Below the pieces are notes generated by a model. The model saw nothing but the letters and a program-made list of their open reading frames with translations. It did no database searches and was not told where the DNA came from. This document shows positions 15,942 through 24,401 of a stretch of DNA of 59,558 nucleotides, piece by piece. The stretch lies in NCBI RefSeq assembly GCF_025950525.1, contig NZ_JAPDGS010000013.1:1-59558 (forward strand), written 5' to 3'. How positions within the stretch are numbered: position 1 is the stretch's first letter; the number at the start of each line of letters is the position of its first letter. A program made the position numbers and the translations under genes. This DNA comes from Stagnihabitans lacustris (GTDB taxonomy: Bacteria; Pseudomonadota; Alphaproteobacteria; Rhodobacterales; Rhodobacteraceae).

Positions 15942-16937
15942 CTATCCGGTCTCGCCGGGTTCCAAACGTGTGGGGATGACGGTGACATCCTGCCCCGGCT
16001 CGCCCTTCAGCCTTGCGACCAAGGCCAGCGCCGCCGCCTTGCCGATGGCGGTGGTGGGGACGATGGTGGTCGTCAGGCGGCGCGGCAGGATCGAGGCCGC
16101 CTCCATCCCCCCCCAACCCGCAATCCCGATATCCTCGGGCACCCGCAACCCCCGCGACTGCGCATAGGCCAGCCCGCCAATCGCCATCTCGTCATTGTGG
16201 AAATAGACGACATCCAGGCGGGGTTCGCGGGAAAGCAGGGTCTCAAGCCCATAGAAACCCGCGTAAAACCCCGGGGCATCGTGCAGGACCTCACGCGCGA
16301 CCAGGGGATGACCGGCGCGGGAAAGGGTCTCGGCAAAGCCCTGCAACCGCGCGGCGCCCATCACATCAGCCCGCGCCAAAGCGCCGACATAGCCCGCCCG
16401 GCGACGCCCCCGCCGCACCAGGAACTGCGCCATCTCGGCCCCGCAATCCTCGTGGGAAAACCCCACCGACATGTCGATCGGGCTGGTCGTCAGGTCCCAG
16501 ATCTCGACCACCGGGCCGGCCGTGCTGCGCAGCATGTCGACCGTGCCCGGCGTATGCGTGCGCCCCGACAGGATCAGCCCCGCCGGACGCCAGGCCGTGA
16601 CCTGGCGCACCCAGGCCTCTTCCTCCTCCGGCGCATGGTTGTTCGCCCCGATCATCAGCTGATACCCCAGTCGCGTCAGCGCCCGATCCACCCCGTCCAG
16701 CACATGACCAAACAGCCCCGAGGTCAGGCGCGGCACGCACATGCCGACCAGCGTGCTGGCCTGATCCGCGCCAAAGGCCGCCGCCAGACGGTTCGGCACA
16801 TAGCCCAGCCGCGCCGCGATCAGGGTCACTTTGTCGCGCGTCGCATCCGAAAATCCCGACCCCCCGCGCAGCACCCGGCTGACCGTCATCCGGGAAACCC
16901 CGGCCTCGCGGGCGATGTCTTCGAGGTTGGCTTTCAT
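15942..16937 (-). CDS. LacI-family repressor of the sugar ABC operon
   Basis: A 331-residue protein. The DNA-binding head NLEDIAREAGVSRMTVSRVLRG is followed by a periplasmic-binding-like sensor with FSHEDCGAEMAQFLVRRGRRRAGYVG and DVVYFHNDEMAIGGLAYA. It is divergent from the ribose-type importer at 17069-20666, and the intergenic region holds two operator-like sites (16956-16967 and 17011-17022) bracketing a promoter. It therefore most likely represses the importer and its own gene. Its recognition helix is very close to that of the lacI gene at 9976-10992, and the two sets of operators are correspondingly alike. Confidence 0.88.
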   Translation of the reverse strand: MKANLEDIAREAGVSRMTVSRVLRGGSGFSDATRDKVTLIAARLGYVPNRLAAAFGADQASTLVGMCVPRLTSGLFGHVLDGVDRALTRLGYQLMIGANNHAPEEEEAWVRQVTAWRPAGLILSGRTHTPGTVDMLRSTAGPVVEIWDLTTSPIDMSVGFSHEDCGAEMAQFLVRRGRRRAGYVGALARADVMGAARLQGFAETLSRAGHPLVAREVLHDAPGFYAGFYGLETLLSREPRLDVVYFHNDEMAIGGLAYAQSRGLRVPEDIGIAGWGGMEAASILPRRLTTTIVPTTAIGKAAALALVARLKGEPGQDVTVIPTRLEPGETG

Positions 16938-16955
16938 CGGGTCCCCTCCGGGGAT

Positions 16956-16967
16956 GTTATCGATAAC
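16956..16967. promoter_or_regulatory. LacI-type operator, perfect palindrome GTTATCGATAAC
   Basis: A perfect 12-bp palindrome located between the lacI start (16937) and the -35 element of the importer promoter at 16976. It matches 11 of 12 bases of the site at 13513-13524. Confidence 0.7.
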
Positions 16968-16975
16968 TTTTCCGC

Positions 16976-17022
16976 TTGACAGGGGGGCCGCGCGGGCTCA
17001 TCCTTCCTACGTTACCGGTAAA
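16976..17022 (+). promoter_or_regulatory. Sugar-importer promoter with a downstream operator
   Basis: TTGACA (16976-16981) is followed after 17 bases by CATCCT (16999-17004). The near-palindrome GTTACCGGTAAA (17011-17022) would cover the transcription start. With the site at 16956 this gives a promoter bracketed by two operators about 55 bp apart, a spacing compatible with looping by a LacI tetramer or two dimers. Confidence 0.6.
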
Positions 17023-17068
17023 TCTGACGCAAGATCAGGCCCGCCGAGACATCCTGGGGAGGATACAC

Positions 17069-18562
17069 ATGCAACCGCCGTCCGACGGCCTTTTCTTTGA
17101 CCGCGTCGTCAAATCCTTTGGCGGCACGCAGGCGCTGAAGGGGGTTTCCCTGACCGTGGGCCGCGGCGAGATCGTGGCGCTCTTGGGCGAAAACGGCGCG
17201 GGCAAGTCGACGCTGATCAAGGTTCTGGGCGGCATCCATCGGCCTGACGAAGGCGGGGTGCGCATCGACGGCACGCCCTATGCCCACGAGGCCGGCAAGG
17301 CGGGCGGCCAGAAGGTCGCCTTCATCCATCAGGACCTTGGCCTGATCGAATGGATGAGCGTCGCCGAAAACATCGCCCTGGCTTTGGGCTATGTGCGTAA
17401 AGGCCGCCGCATCGACTGGCCCGCGACCGAGGCCGCCGCAGACACCGCGCTGCGCCTGGTCGAGGCCGATTTTCCCGCCACCGCCCGGGTCTCCAGCCTG
17501 ACGCGGACACAAAAATCCCTGGTCGCCATCGCCCGCGCCCTGGCCGCCTCCAGCGACTTTCTGGTGCTGGACGAACCGACCGCAAGCCTTCCCGCCGACG
17601 AGGTCGAACGCCTGTTCACCGCGCTGCGCCCGCTGAAGGCCAAGGGCGTCGGGATGATCTATGTCAGCCACCGGCTTGACGAGATCTTCCGCATCGCCGA
17701 CCGCGTGGCCGTGCTGCGCGATGGGCAGATGGTGGGCATGCGCCCCATCAGCCACACGACGCCCGACGAACTCGTCAGCCTGATCGTCGGCCGCAAGGCG
17801 CGCGAGATCGAGCGGCCCGCGGTGCTTGACGGCCCCGCCATCCTGAAGGTTGAACGCCTTGCCACCCCCGCCGTAGGTCCCGTCAGCTTTGACATCCGCC
17901 GCGGCGAACTGCTGGGCCTTGCCGGTCTGCGCGGCGCGGGGCACGAGGACATCGGGCGGGCGCTGTTCGGCACGATCCCCCATGCGGGCAAGGTCCTTCT
18001 GGACGGGAAAGCGCCCGACCTGAAGACCGCGCAAAGCGCCATGCGGTCCGGCATCGGCCTTGTCGCCCGTGACCGCATCGGCGAAAGCGTCGCCCCCGGC
18101 ATGGCGATCCGCGAGAACGCCTTTCTGAACCCCTCCGCCACCGGGCGCGGGCTGTTCTCGCTGCTGGCACCCAAGCGCGAAGAGGCCATGGCCCATGCCA
18201 TCGGCCGCCGCGTCGGCCTGTCGCCCAACGATCCGACCCTGGCCATCGAGGCGCTTTCGGGCGGCAACCAGCAAAAGGTCGTCGTCGGCCGCTGGCTGGA
18301 TTCCGGTCGCCGCCTGTTGATCACCGAAGACCCGACCGCGGGCGTCGATGTCGGCGCCAAGGCCGAGATTTATCACCTGCTGTATCAGGCGCTTGCCAGC
18401 GGAATGGGGGTCCTTGTCGTCTCGACCGACTTCGAGGAAATCGCCGCGATCTGCCACCGTGCCATCGTCTTCAGCCGGGGCCTGCCCGTGGCCGAACTGT
18501 CTGGCGTCGAACTTTCCACCGAATCGCTGATCCAGGCCGCCTCGGCCGGTGAAGCTGCGTAA
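17069..18562 (+). CDS. Ribose-type sugar ABC transporter, duplicated ATP-binding subunit
   Basis: A 497-residue protein with two nucleotide-binding domains, as in RbsA/XylG/MglA. The first has Walker A GENGAGKST and Walker B FLVLDEPTASLP. The second, degenerate at Walker A (LAGLRGAGHEDIG), keeps the signature LSGGNQQKVVVGRWL and LLITEDPTAGVDVGAK. The start at 17069 follows GGGGAGG. The first-domain signature is SSLTRTQKSLVAIARAL, lacking the usual LS-GG core, so the second domain supplies the canonical motif. It energises the permease at 18572-19594. Confidence 0.9.
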   Translation: MQPPSDGLFFDRVVKSFGGTQALKGVSLTVGRGEIVALLGENGAGKSTLIKVLGGIHRPDEGGVRIDGTPYAHEAGKAGGQKVAFIHQDLGLIEWMSVAENIALALGYVRKGRRIDWPATEAAADTALRLVEADFPATARVSSLTRTQKSLVAIARALAASSDFLVLDEPTASLPADEVERLFTALRPLKAKGVGMIYVSHRLDEIFRIADRVAVLRDGQMVGMRPISHTTPDELVSLIVGRKAREIERPAVLDGPAILKVERLATPAVGPVSFDIRRGELLGLAGLRGAGHEDIGRALFGTIPHAGKVLLDGKAPDLKTAQSAMRSGIGLVARDRIGESVAPGMAIRENAFLNPSATGRGLFSLLAPKREEAMAHAIGRRVGLSPNDPTLAIEALSGGNQQKVVVGRWLDSGRRLLITEDPTAGVDVGAKAEIYHLLYQALASGMGVLVVSTDFEEIAAICHRAIVFSRGLPVAELSGVELSTESLIQAASAGEAA

Positions 18563-18571
18563 GGACCCATC

Positions 18572-19594
18572 ATGCCCGGAATTGACTCCAACGCGATCGA
18601 GCCGACCAAGGACGAGCTGCGCCACCTGTCGCCCCTGCAAAAGGCCCTGCGCCTGGCGCCGACCTATGGTCTGGTGATCCTGATGGTCGGCCTGATCGTG
18701 CTGTTTTCCATCCTGCTGCCGAACACCTTCCCCACCGTGCTGAACCTGCGGTCGATCCTGTCCGACAAGGCGATCATCGCGCTGCTTGCCTTGGCCGCGA
18801 TGATCCCCATGGTCGCCGGCCGCATCGACCTGACCGTGGGTTACGCCATCGTCCTGTGGCATATCCTGGCCATCAGCCTGCAGACGCTTTACGGCTTTCC
18901 CTGGCCCGTCGCGGTGGCGGTCGTGCTGATCCTGGGCGTGGTGATCGGCGCGCTGAACGGCCTGTTGGTCGAGGTCGCGCGGATCGACAGCTTTATCGCC
19001 ACGCTGGGCACTGGCACGGTGCTTTACTCGTTGGCGCTCTGGCACACCGGAGGCCGCCAGATGGTCGGCACCCTGCCCGATGCCTTTCTGGCGCTGAACG
19101 GGACCTTTGTCTTCGGCCTGCCGATCACCGCCTATTACGTGCTGGCCATCACCTTGGCCCTGTGGGTCGTGCTGGAATACACCCCCATGGGCCGCTATCT
19201 TTATGCCATCGGTGCCAACCAGCGCGCGGCAGAGCTGAACGGCATCCCGACGCGGAAATTCGTCATCGGCGCCTTTGTCGCCTCGGGCGTGCTGACCGCT
19301 TTGGCCGGGGTGCTTCTGGCGTCGAAGCTGCGGATCGGCCAGGCCTCGGTCGGGCTGGAGTTTCTGCTGCCCGCCCTGGTCGGCGCCTTTCTGGGATCGA
19401 CCACGATCAAGCCGGGCCGCGTCAACGTCTGGGGCACCGTCGTGGGCGTCACGATCCTGGCGGTCGGCATCTCTGGCATCCAACAATTCGGCGGCAGCTT
19501 TTGGGTGGAACCGATGTTCAACGGCACAACCCTGCTGATCGCCATCGGCATCGCCGGTTACGCGCAACGCAAGAAGGGCGCGAAAACCAAATAA
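18572..19594 (+). CDS. Ribose-type sugar ABC transporter permease
   Basis: A 340-residue polytopic membrane protein of the RbsC/XylH type with conserved LVVLFSILLPNTFPT-like first helix, AMIPMVAGRIDLTVGYA, RIDSFIATLGTGTVLYSLAL, YAIGANQRAAELNGIPTRKF and LGSTTIKPGRVNVWGTVVG. The family EAA-like loop is the AIGANQRAAELNGI segment. An AAGGA sequence upstream supports the ATG at 18572, 9 bp after the ATPase stop. Confidence 0.9.
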   Translation: MPGIDSNAIEPTKDELRHLSPLQKALRLAPTYGLVILMVGLIVLFSILLPNTFPTVLNLRSILSDKAIIALLALAAMIPMVAGRIDLTVGYAIVLWHILAISLQTLYGFPWPVAVAVVLILGVVIGALNGLLVEVARIDSFIATLGTGTVLYSLALWHTGGRQMVGTLPDAFLALNGTFVFGLPITAYYVLAITLALWVVLEYTPMGRYLYAIGANQRAAELNGIPTRKFVIGAFVASGVLTALAGVLLASKLRIGQASVGLEFLLPALVGAFLGSTTIKPGRVNVWGTVVGVTILAVGISGIQQFGGSFWVEPMFNGTTLLIAIGIAGYAQRKKGAKTK

Positions 19595-19619
19595 ACCAGC
19601 ATCTTAGGGAGGAAACCAC

Positions 19620-20666
19620 ATGCTGAAACGGACTTTGCTGCAAACTCTGATCACGGGCACGATCCTGGCCGCCACCAGCCTTGGCGCCTTGGCGCAAATG
19701 GCCTTTGACGGCCCAACCACCGGCCCCAAGGCGGCCGAGGGCAAGACCATCGTCGTCCTGGCGGGCGACCTGAAGAACGGCGGCATCCTGGGCGTCACCA
19801 CCGGCATCGAAGAAGCCGCGGCCAAGATCGGCTGGGAGGTCAAGGTTCTGGACGGCGCGGGCTCGGTGCAAAGCCGGTCGGCGGCGGTCGGTCAGGCGCT
19901 GGCCTTGGGCCCGGCTGGCATCGTCATCAACGGCTTTGACGCCGCCGAACAGCAAGCGGCGCTTGAGGGCGTGACGGCTGCTGGCATCCCGATGGTGTCC
20001 TGGCACTCGGGCCCCAAGATCGGCTGCGACGCGCCGGGCGGGATCTTTGCCAATGTCTCGACCGATGCGATGCAGGTGTCGGACGTGGCGGCGAAATGGG
20101 CGATTGACGATGCGGGCGGCAAGCCGGGCGTGGTGATCTTCACCGACTCGACCTATCAGATCGCCATCGACAAGGCCGACCGCATGAAGGCCGCTATCGA
20201 AGCGGCGGGCGGCACGGTGCTGGAATATGTCGATACGCCCATCGCCGAGACCTCGACCCGGATGGGGCCGCTGACCACGACGCTGTTGCAGAAATACGGC
20301 GCCACCTGGACTCATTCGCTGGCGATCAACGACCTGTATTTCGACTTCATGGGGCCGTCGCTGGCGGCCGCTGGGATCGACGGCAAGGGCGCGCCCAAGG
20401 CGGGCTCGGCTGGGGACGGTTCGGAAGCCGCCTTCCAGCGCATCCGCACCGGTCAGTATCAGGCCGTCACCGTGGCCGAGCCGCTGAACCTGCAAGGCTG
20501 GCAGCTGGTCGACGAACTGAACCGCGCCATCTCGGGCGAGGCCTGCTCGGGCTATGTCACGGCGCCCGCGCTTGTGACCGAAGAGGGCCTGTCCAAGACC
20601 GAGGGCAACGCCTTTGACCCCGACAACGGCTATCGCGCGGCCTATGCCGCGATCTGGGGCAAGTAA
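19620..20666 (+). CDS. Ribose-type sugar ABC transporter substrate-binding protein
   Basis: A 348-residue exported protein with a signal peptide (KR, LLQTLITGTILAATSLGALAQ) and a Peripla_BP_4 fold: IVVLAGDLKNGGILGVTTGIEEAA, QALALGPAGIVINGFDAAEQQ, and GSAGDGSEAAFQRIRTGQYQAVTVAEPLNLQGWQLVDELNRA. It is the third gene of the importer operon and has a strong GGGAGG site. The ligand is probably a sugar, sugar acid or polyol related to the LacI effector. It cannot be named from sequence alone. Confidence 0.88.
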   Translation: MLKRTLLQTLITGTILAATSLGALAQMAFDGPTTGPKAAEGKTIVVLAGDLKNGGILGVTTGIEEAAAKIGWEVKVLDGAGSVQSRSAAVGQALALGPAGIVINGFDAAEQQAALEGVTAAGIPMVSWHSGPKIGCDAPGGIFANVSTDAMQVSDVAAKWAIDDAGGKPGVVIFTDSTYQIAIDKADRMKAAIEAAGGTVLEYVDTPIAETSTRMGPLTTTLLQKYGATWTHSLAINDLYFDFMGPSLAAAGIDGKGAPKAGSAGDGSEAAFQRIRTGQYQAVTVAEPLNLQGWQLVDELNRAISGEACSGYVTAPALVTEEGLSKTEGNAFDPDNGYRAAYAAIWGK

Positions 20667-20675
20667 GCCAACCGG

Positions 20676-20699
20676 CCCGGGGGTGTCAAAGCCTCCGGG
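20676..20699. terminator. Candidate bidirectional terminator hairpin
   Basis: CCCGGGGG (20676-20683) pairs with CCTCCGGG (20692-20699) through 8 pairs including one G-T wobble, with an 8-nt loop. It fills the 33-bp gap between two convergent stops (20666 and 20700). No long U-tract on either side. Confidence 0.55.
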
Positions 20700-21269
20700 T
20701 CAACCCGCCGATGTGCGCCCACCCGCGCTGGCGCCAAAGCCGCCGCGGGCCTTGACCGTCGCGGCCGACATCGGCGGCTTGCCGACGGTCGCCGCCGGGC
20801 GGTCGAACTGCGAGGCCCCCAGCTTGCCCTGACCCAGGTTCGTCGCATAGGTCGCCCGACCCGCTGCATCGGAAAACCCGCCCGCGGCCGAGCGGTAAAG
20901 CGGCTGCGCCACCGTCCCGCGGTTCAGCATGTTGCCGATCAGATAGCCCGCCATCAAGGGCATGAAGATGCTGCCCCCGCCGCCATTTCCGTCCGCGGCC
21001 TCGACGCAGGCTTCCTCGCCGTGCTGCTCCTCGCAGACAACCTTGGCGTCATACCGCGGGGCGGAGTCCTGGTGGATCGCCTGCGCCTCGGCATAGGCCC
21101 GGTCGCAATCGGCCGCAGTAAAGTCCTGCCCCCCCAAGGCGGCCGAGGCCTTGCATGTCGCAAGATCCGGAAAGGCCGAGGCGTCGACCTCGTCTTCGCC
21201 GCAACCGGCAAGGGCAAAGGCCGCCGCGCCAAGGATGCAAAGCGCCACCCGATCCGAACGTTTGCGCAT
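20700..21269 (-). CDS. DUF1190 (YgiB-like) lipoprotein
   Basis: A 189-residue protein started at the ATG at 21269, which has AAAGGAA 7 bases upstream; a TTG at 21284 would extend it by five residues. The N-terminus MRKRSDRVALCILGAAAFALAGCGE is a lipoprotein signal with a lipobox ending in Cys. The C-terminal half is Gly/Ala/Ser-rich and the middle has FMPLMAGYLIGNMLN, as in YgiB. E. coli ygiB and ygiC are a conserved pair, and here too it directly follows a YgiC-like gene (11 bp gap). It is probably an envelope protein; its function is unknown. Confidence 0.8.
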   Translation of the reverse strand: MRKRSDRVALCILGAAAFALAGCGEDEVDASAFPDLATCKASAALGGQDFTAADCDRAYAEAQAIHQDSAPRYDAKVVCEEQHGEEACVEAADGNGGGGSIFMPLMAGYLIGNMLNRGTVAQPLYRSAAGGFSDAAGRATYATNLGQGKLGASQFDRPAATVGKPPMSAATVKARGGFGASAGGRTSAG

Positions 21270-21280
21270 GGAAATTCCTT

Positions 21281-22504
21281 TCAATCCAGAATGAAATGAG
21301 GCTTGAACCGCGACAGGTCTTGCGTGATGCGGCTTTCGTCCTCGCGCAGCGCCATGCCAACGCAGCTTTCCCCCACGACCCAGGCGCCGACCACCGGGCG
21401 AAAGCCGTCAAAGACCGGCAGGGGATGATAGGCCTGCACGATCTTGGGATGGGCGGCATAGGTGGCGTCGGTCGAAGCCTCTGTGACCGCGCCGGCCTCG
21501 ATGATCGACAAGGACGCCCCCTCGCGGGAAAACAGCGGCTTGATGACATGGCCGCGCGCCAGGGCATCCGCCGCCCGACCGAAGGCCTCGGCCGCGAGGG
21601 GATTGGCATAACCCCCGGCCAGCGCCCCCGCGACATCAGCATGGAAAAACGCGGGCAACAGGTTCGGGTGGCCCTCGAACATCTGCCACAGGACCGGCAG
21701 GATGCCCTTGTTCGACACCAGGGCCTTCCAGGGCGGCTCCAGGAACTGACAGCGCGACGCGGCCAAAGCCGTGGCAAAGGGATCGCGCAGCAGGTCTTCC
21801 CAGGGGTAAAGCTTGAACAGGGCGCCGATCACCCGGTCCTGATCATCGGTGAACTGGCCCTGATCGGACAGGCCGATCTTGTCCAGGTCGCAGTAATGCG
21901 CGCCCAACCCGGCCTCACGGGCGGCCCAGGCCAGGGCCTCGACCGTGGCGTAATCCTCGGGCGTGTTGGCCATGGCGGTGAAATGCAGATGCGCGCCGGG
22001 GGCAAGGAGCGCGCGGAACCGGTCCACCAGCGCCTCATGGATGCCGTTGAACTGGTCGGCCCCCGCAGGCAGGACACCCGCGGCCAGCTGCTGCTCCAGC
22101 CAGGCCCATTGGAACGAGGCGCTTTCATACAGCGACGTCGGCGTATCGGCGTTGTATTCCAACAGCTTGGCCGGCCCCTGCCCGTCATGCGCCAGGTCAA
22201 AGCGGCCGTAAAGCTCGGGCTGACCCTGGCGCCAACTGCCCGCCACCAGGTCCCAATGCGCCTCGGGGATGGCCAGCCGCGTCATCAGCTCGGCACTGTC
22301 CAGGATCTGCGCCACGGCCTCGCGGCACATGGCGTGCAGCTCGGTCGCGGGGTCCTCGATCTGGGTTTCGACCTCGTGCAGGGTGAATTGATAGGCCGAG
22401 GTCTCGTCCCAATAGGGCGCGCCATACATGTCGGCAAAGCTAAAGCCGACCTCTTCGGCCAGCTGCCGCCAATTGGGCCGCTCGGCCAGGGTGATTTTCT
22501 GCAT
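21281..22504 (-). CDS. Glutathionylspermidine synthase family ATP-grasp protein (YgiC-like)
   Basis: A 407-residue protein starting MQKITLAERPNW at 22504. Family marks are WDETSAYQFTLHEVETQIEDP, GRFDLAHDGQGPAKLLEYNADTPTSLYESASFQW, the PWEDLLRDPF segment, PPWKALVSNKGILPVLW and KPLFSREGASL. These belong to the C-terminal synthetase domain of glutathionylspermidine synthase (PF03738). There is no N-terminal amidase domain, as in YgiC. Such stand-alone proteins are ATP-dependent peptide/amide ligases whose substrates remain unproven. It forms an operon with the DUF1190 lipoprotein. Confidence 0.88.
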   Translation of the reverse strand: MQKITLAERPNWRQLAEEVGFSFADMYGAPYWDETSAYQFTLHEVETQIEDPATELHAMCREAVAQILDSAELMTRLAIPEAHWDLVAGSWRQGQPELYGRFDLAHDGQGPAKLLEYNADTPTSLYESASFQWAWLEQQLAAGVLPAGADQFNGIHEALVDRFRALLAPGAHLHFTAMANTPEDYATVEALAWAAREAGLGAHYCDLDKIGLSDQGQFTDDQDRVIGALFKLYPWEDLLRDPFATALAASRCQFLEPPWKALVSNKGILPVLWQMFEGHPNLLPAFFHADVAGALAGGYANPLAAEAFGRAADALARGHVIKPLFSREGASLSIIEAGAVTEASTDATYAAHPKIVQAYHPLPVFDGFRPVVGAWVVGESCVGMALREDESRITQDLSRFKPHFILD

Positions 22505-22562
22505 GACGCCTCCGGTCCCGGCTGACATAGGCATCCACCTCCGATTAGACCAGAGCGCCGCG

Positions 22563-22584
22563 CCGCATTTTCGGGCAAATGCGG
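22563..22584 (+). promoter_or_regulatory. Leader hairpin with a 6-nt loop upstream of amiC-amiR
   Basis: CCGCATTT (22563-22570) and AAATGCGG (22577-22584) form a perfect 8-bp stem with loop TCGGGC, in the 224-bp gap upstream of the amiC-like gene. ANTAR proteins such as AmiR bind paired stem-loops with six-base loops, ideally A at position 1 and G at 4. This loop has G at 4 but T at 1, and I could not find a clear second hairpin. Confidence 0.35.
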
Positions 22585-22728
22585 ATTTCCCGGCCCGGCC
22601 CGTCACAAAGCCGTTGCAACCGGTCCGCCACAGGCTATCCTGACCACTCTACATCATCCTTTGGCAATCGCGCCCCCGACAGCACATCCCTGCTGGCCCG
22701 GGGCCTATTGTATTCCACGGAGTGCCGC

Positions 22729-23805
22729 GTGACCAAACGACGCATCGACATCGGTTTGCTTTACTCGCGGCAGGGCAGCTATTCCCTGATCTCCGAGGCC
22801 TGCCGGTCGGGCGCGCTGTCGGCCATCGCCCAGATCAACGCCGATCCCGGCATCGACCTGTGTTTCGTGCCCGTCGAGCGCGACCCCGAAGGCAATGTCG
22901 ACCTGTATGGCCCCCTGTGCGAAGACATCCTGAACCAGGGCGCGCGCCATGTCATCGGCTGCGTCACCTCATGGTCCCGCAAAGAGGTCATCCCGACGCT
23001 GGAACGCCACGGGGCGACGCTGTGGTATGCGGTGCCGTATGAGGGGTTCGAGGCCTCGGATCATGTCGTCTATACCCATGCTTGCCCGAACCAGCATCTG
23101 TTGCCGCTGTTGGATTGGGTGATGCCCGCCCATGGCCGCCGCGCCTATCTGACCGGGTCCAACTACATCTGGGGCTGGGAGATGAACCGCCTGGCCCGTG
23201 AGCGCATCACCCAAGCCGGCGGCGAGATCCTGGGCGAACGTTACCTTCCCATCGGCTCCCGCGATGTCGCCCGCATGATCGAGGAGATCCGCGCCACAAG
23301 GCCGGATTTCGTGATGAACGCGCTGATCGGGCCGTCGTCCTACGAATTCCTTGCGGCCTATGCGGCTCTGGGGCGGCAGGATGCCGATTTCGCCGCTGCG
23401 CGCCGTCCGGTCCTGTCGTGCAACATGACGGAATGTGAATTGCCCGCCATCGGTCCGGCCGCCGAAGGCCTGGTGGCCGCGGGCCCCTATTTCCGCGGGG
23501 TTGCTGGCTGGCCGGATGGGGGCCGCTTCGGCTCCAGCCACGAGGCGGCGGCCCATGTCGCGGTGTGCGAGCTGGCCCGGCTGCTGGCCCATCGCCCCGG
23601 AGCCGAGACCCTGCCCCTGTCGCAGCTGCTGGAGGGGGCGGGCGGCATCATCGACCCCGGCACGCATCACACCGCGCTTCCGGTGCTGATCGCGCGGGTC
23701 GAACAGGGCGCCTTTCGCCTGATCCACCGCCGCGCCGCCGTTCAAGGCGACCCCTATCTGACGCGGCAAGCCCCGCCCGCCGCCGTCCTGAGGCTGGTGC
23801 AATGA
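22729..23805 (+). CDS. amiC: AmiC-like amide sensor (periplasmic-binding-protein fold)
   Basis: A 358-residue protein. I choose the GTG at 22729 because ACGGAG lies 6 bases upstream and the conserved domain opens at once (RRIDIGLLYSRQGSYSLISEACRSGALSAIAQIN). There is no signal peptide, as expected for a cytoplasmic sensor. Family segments include GCVTSWSRKEVIPTLERHGATLWYAVPYEGFEASDHVVYTH and GSNYIWGWEMNRLARE. In Pseudomonas, AmiC binds amides and releases the antiterminator AmiR. The two genes overlap here (ATGA), which supports the same partnership controlling the downstream importer and amidase. Confidence 0.85.
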   Translation: MTKRRIDIGLLYSRQGSYSLISEACRSGALSAIAQINADPGIDLCFVPVERDPEGNVDLYGPLCEDILNQGARHVIGCVTSWSRKEVIPTLERHGATLWYAVPYEGFEASDHVVYTHACPNQHLLPLLDWVMPAHGRRAYLTGSNYIWGWEMNRLARERITQAGGEILGERYLPIGSRDVARMIEEIRATRPDFVMNALIGPSSYEFLAAYAALGRQDADFAAARRPVLSCNMTECELPAIGPAAEGLVAAGPYFRGVAGWPDGGRFGSSHEAAAHVAVCELARLLAHRPGAETLPLSQLLEGAGGIIDPGTHHTALPVLIARVEQGAFRLIHRRAAVQGDPYLTRQAPPAAVLRLVQ

Positions 23806-24401
23806 GGCGCATCCGCATCCCCACCCTGGGCGGCGCGCGGGCCCTGATCCTGCACCGCCCGCATCCCACGGTTCAGGCCCTGTCGCGGCAACTGTCCGCC
23901 ATCGGGCTGCAGGTCCAAGAGGCCTGGCCCGAGGCCGGCCCCGAGGCATTGGCCGCCGACTATGTCTTTTTCGACGCCGATATGGGGCATGACGGCATGT
24001 TCCCCTGGGCACCCGGCCAAAGCCCGATGCCGATGGTGGCGCTGATTGGCTCCGAGGCGCCGGGGCGTATCGAATGGTCCTTGCGCGCGGGCGCCCATGC
24101 GCAACTGTTGAAGCCGGTGGGCGACAATGGCGCCTATTCCGCCTTGCTGATCGCGCGGGATGCCTTTGACGCGCAAAAGGCGCTGTCGGCAGAGATTGCC
24201 GATCTGAAACGGCGGCTGGACGGGCGGCAAACCGTGGTCCGCGCCGTGACTTTGCTGGCCGCGCGGGGCAAGACCGAGGAACAGGCCTATACCCAGCTGC
24301 GCCAGATGGCGATGGCCTGGCGGATCAGCTTCGAGGATGCCGCCGCCCGCATCGTGGCCAGCAGGGATGGCGGCCCGGATGGGGAGGTGCTGGATGGCTG
24401 A
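23802..24401 (+). CDS. amiR: AmiR-like ANTAR-domain antiterminator
   Basis: A 199-residue protein, almost the length of Pseudomonas AmiR. The N-terminal two thirds is a pseudo-receiver domain (about residues 12-125; the phosphorylation Asp context is degenerate, DYVFFDADMGHDG), followed by a coiled linker (DAQKALSAEIADLKRRLDGRQ). The C-terminal ANTAR RNA-binding three-helix domain is VVRAVTLLAARGKTEEQAYTQLRQMAMAWRISFEDAAARIV. It is expected to bind a leader RNA and prevent termination ahead of the amide operon once freed from AmiC. The next gene begins 8 bp before its stop. Confidence 0.85.
   Translation: MRRIRIPTLGGARALILHRPHPTVQALSRQLSAIGLQVQEAWPEAGPEALAADYVFFDADMGHDGMFPWAPGQSPMPMVALIGSEAPGRIEWSLRAGAHAQLLKPVGDNGAYSALLIARDAFDAQKALSAEIADLKRRLDGRQTVVRAVTLLAARGKTEEQAYTQLRQMAMAWRISFEDAAARIVASRDGGPDGEVLDG

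Noticed and set aside
17012..19567. A very long minus-strand open frame (851 residues)
   Set aside because: It is antisense to the sugar-importer ATPase and permease, both of which have full family motifs. The predicted protein is low-complexity Arg/Gly/Asp/Gln and has no known fold.
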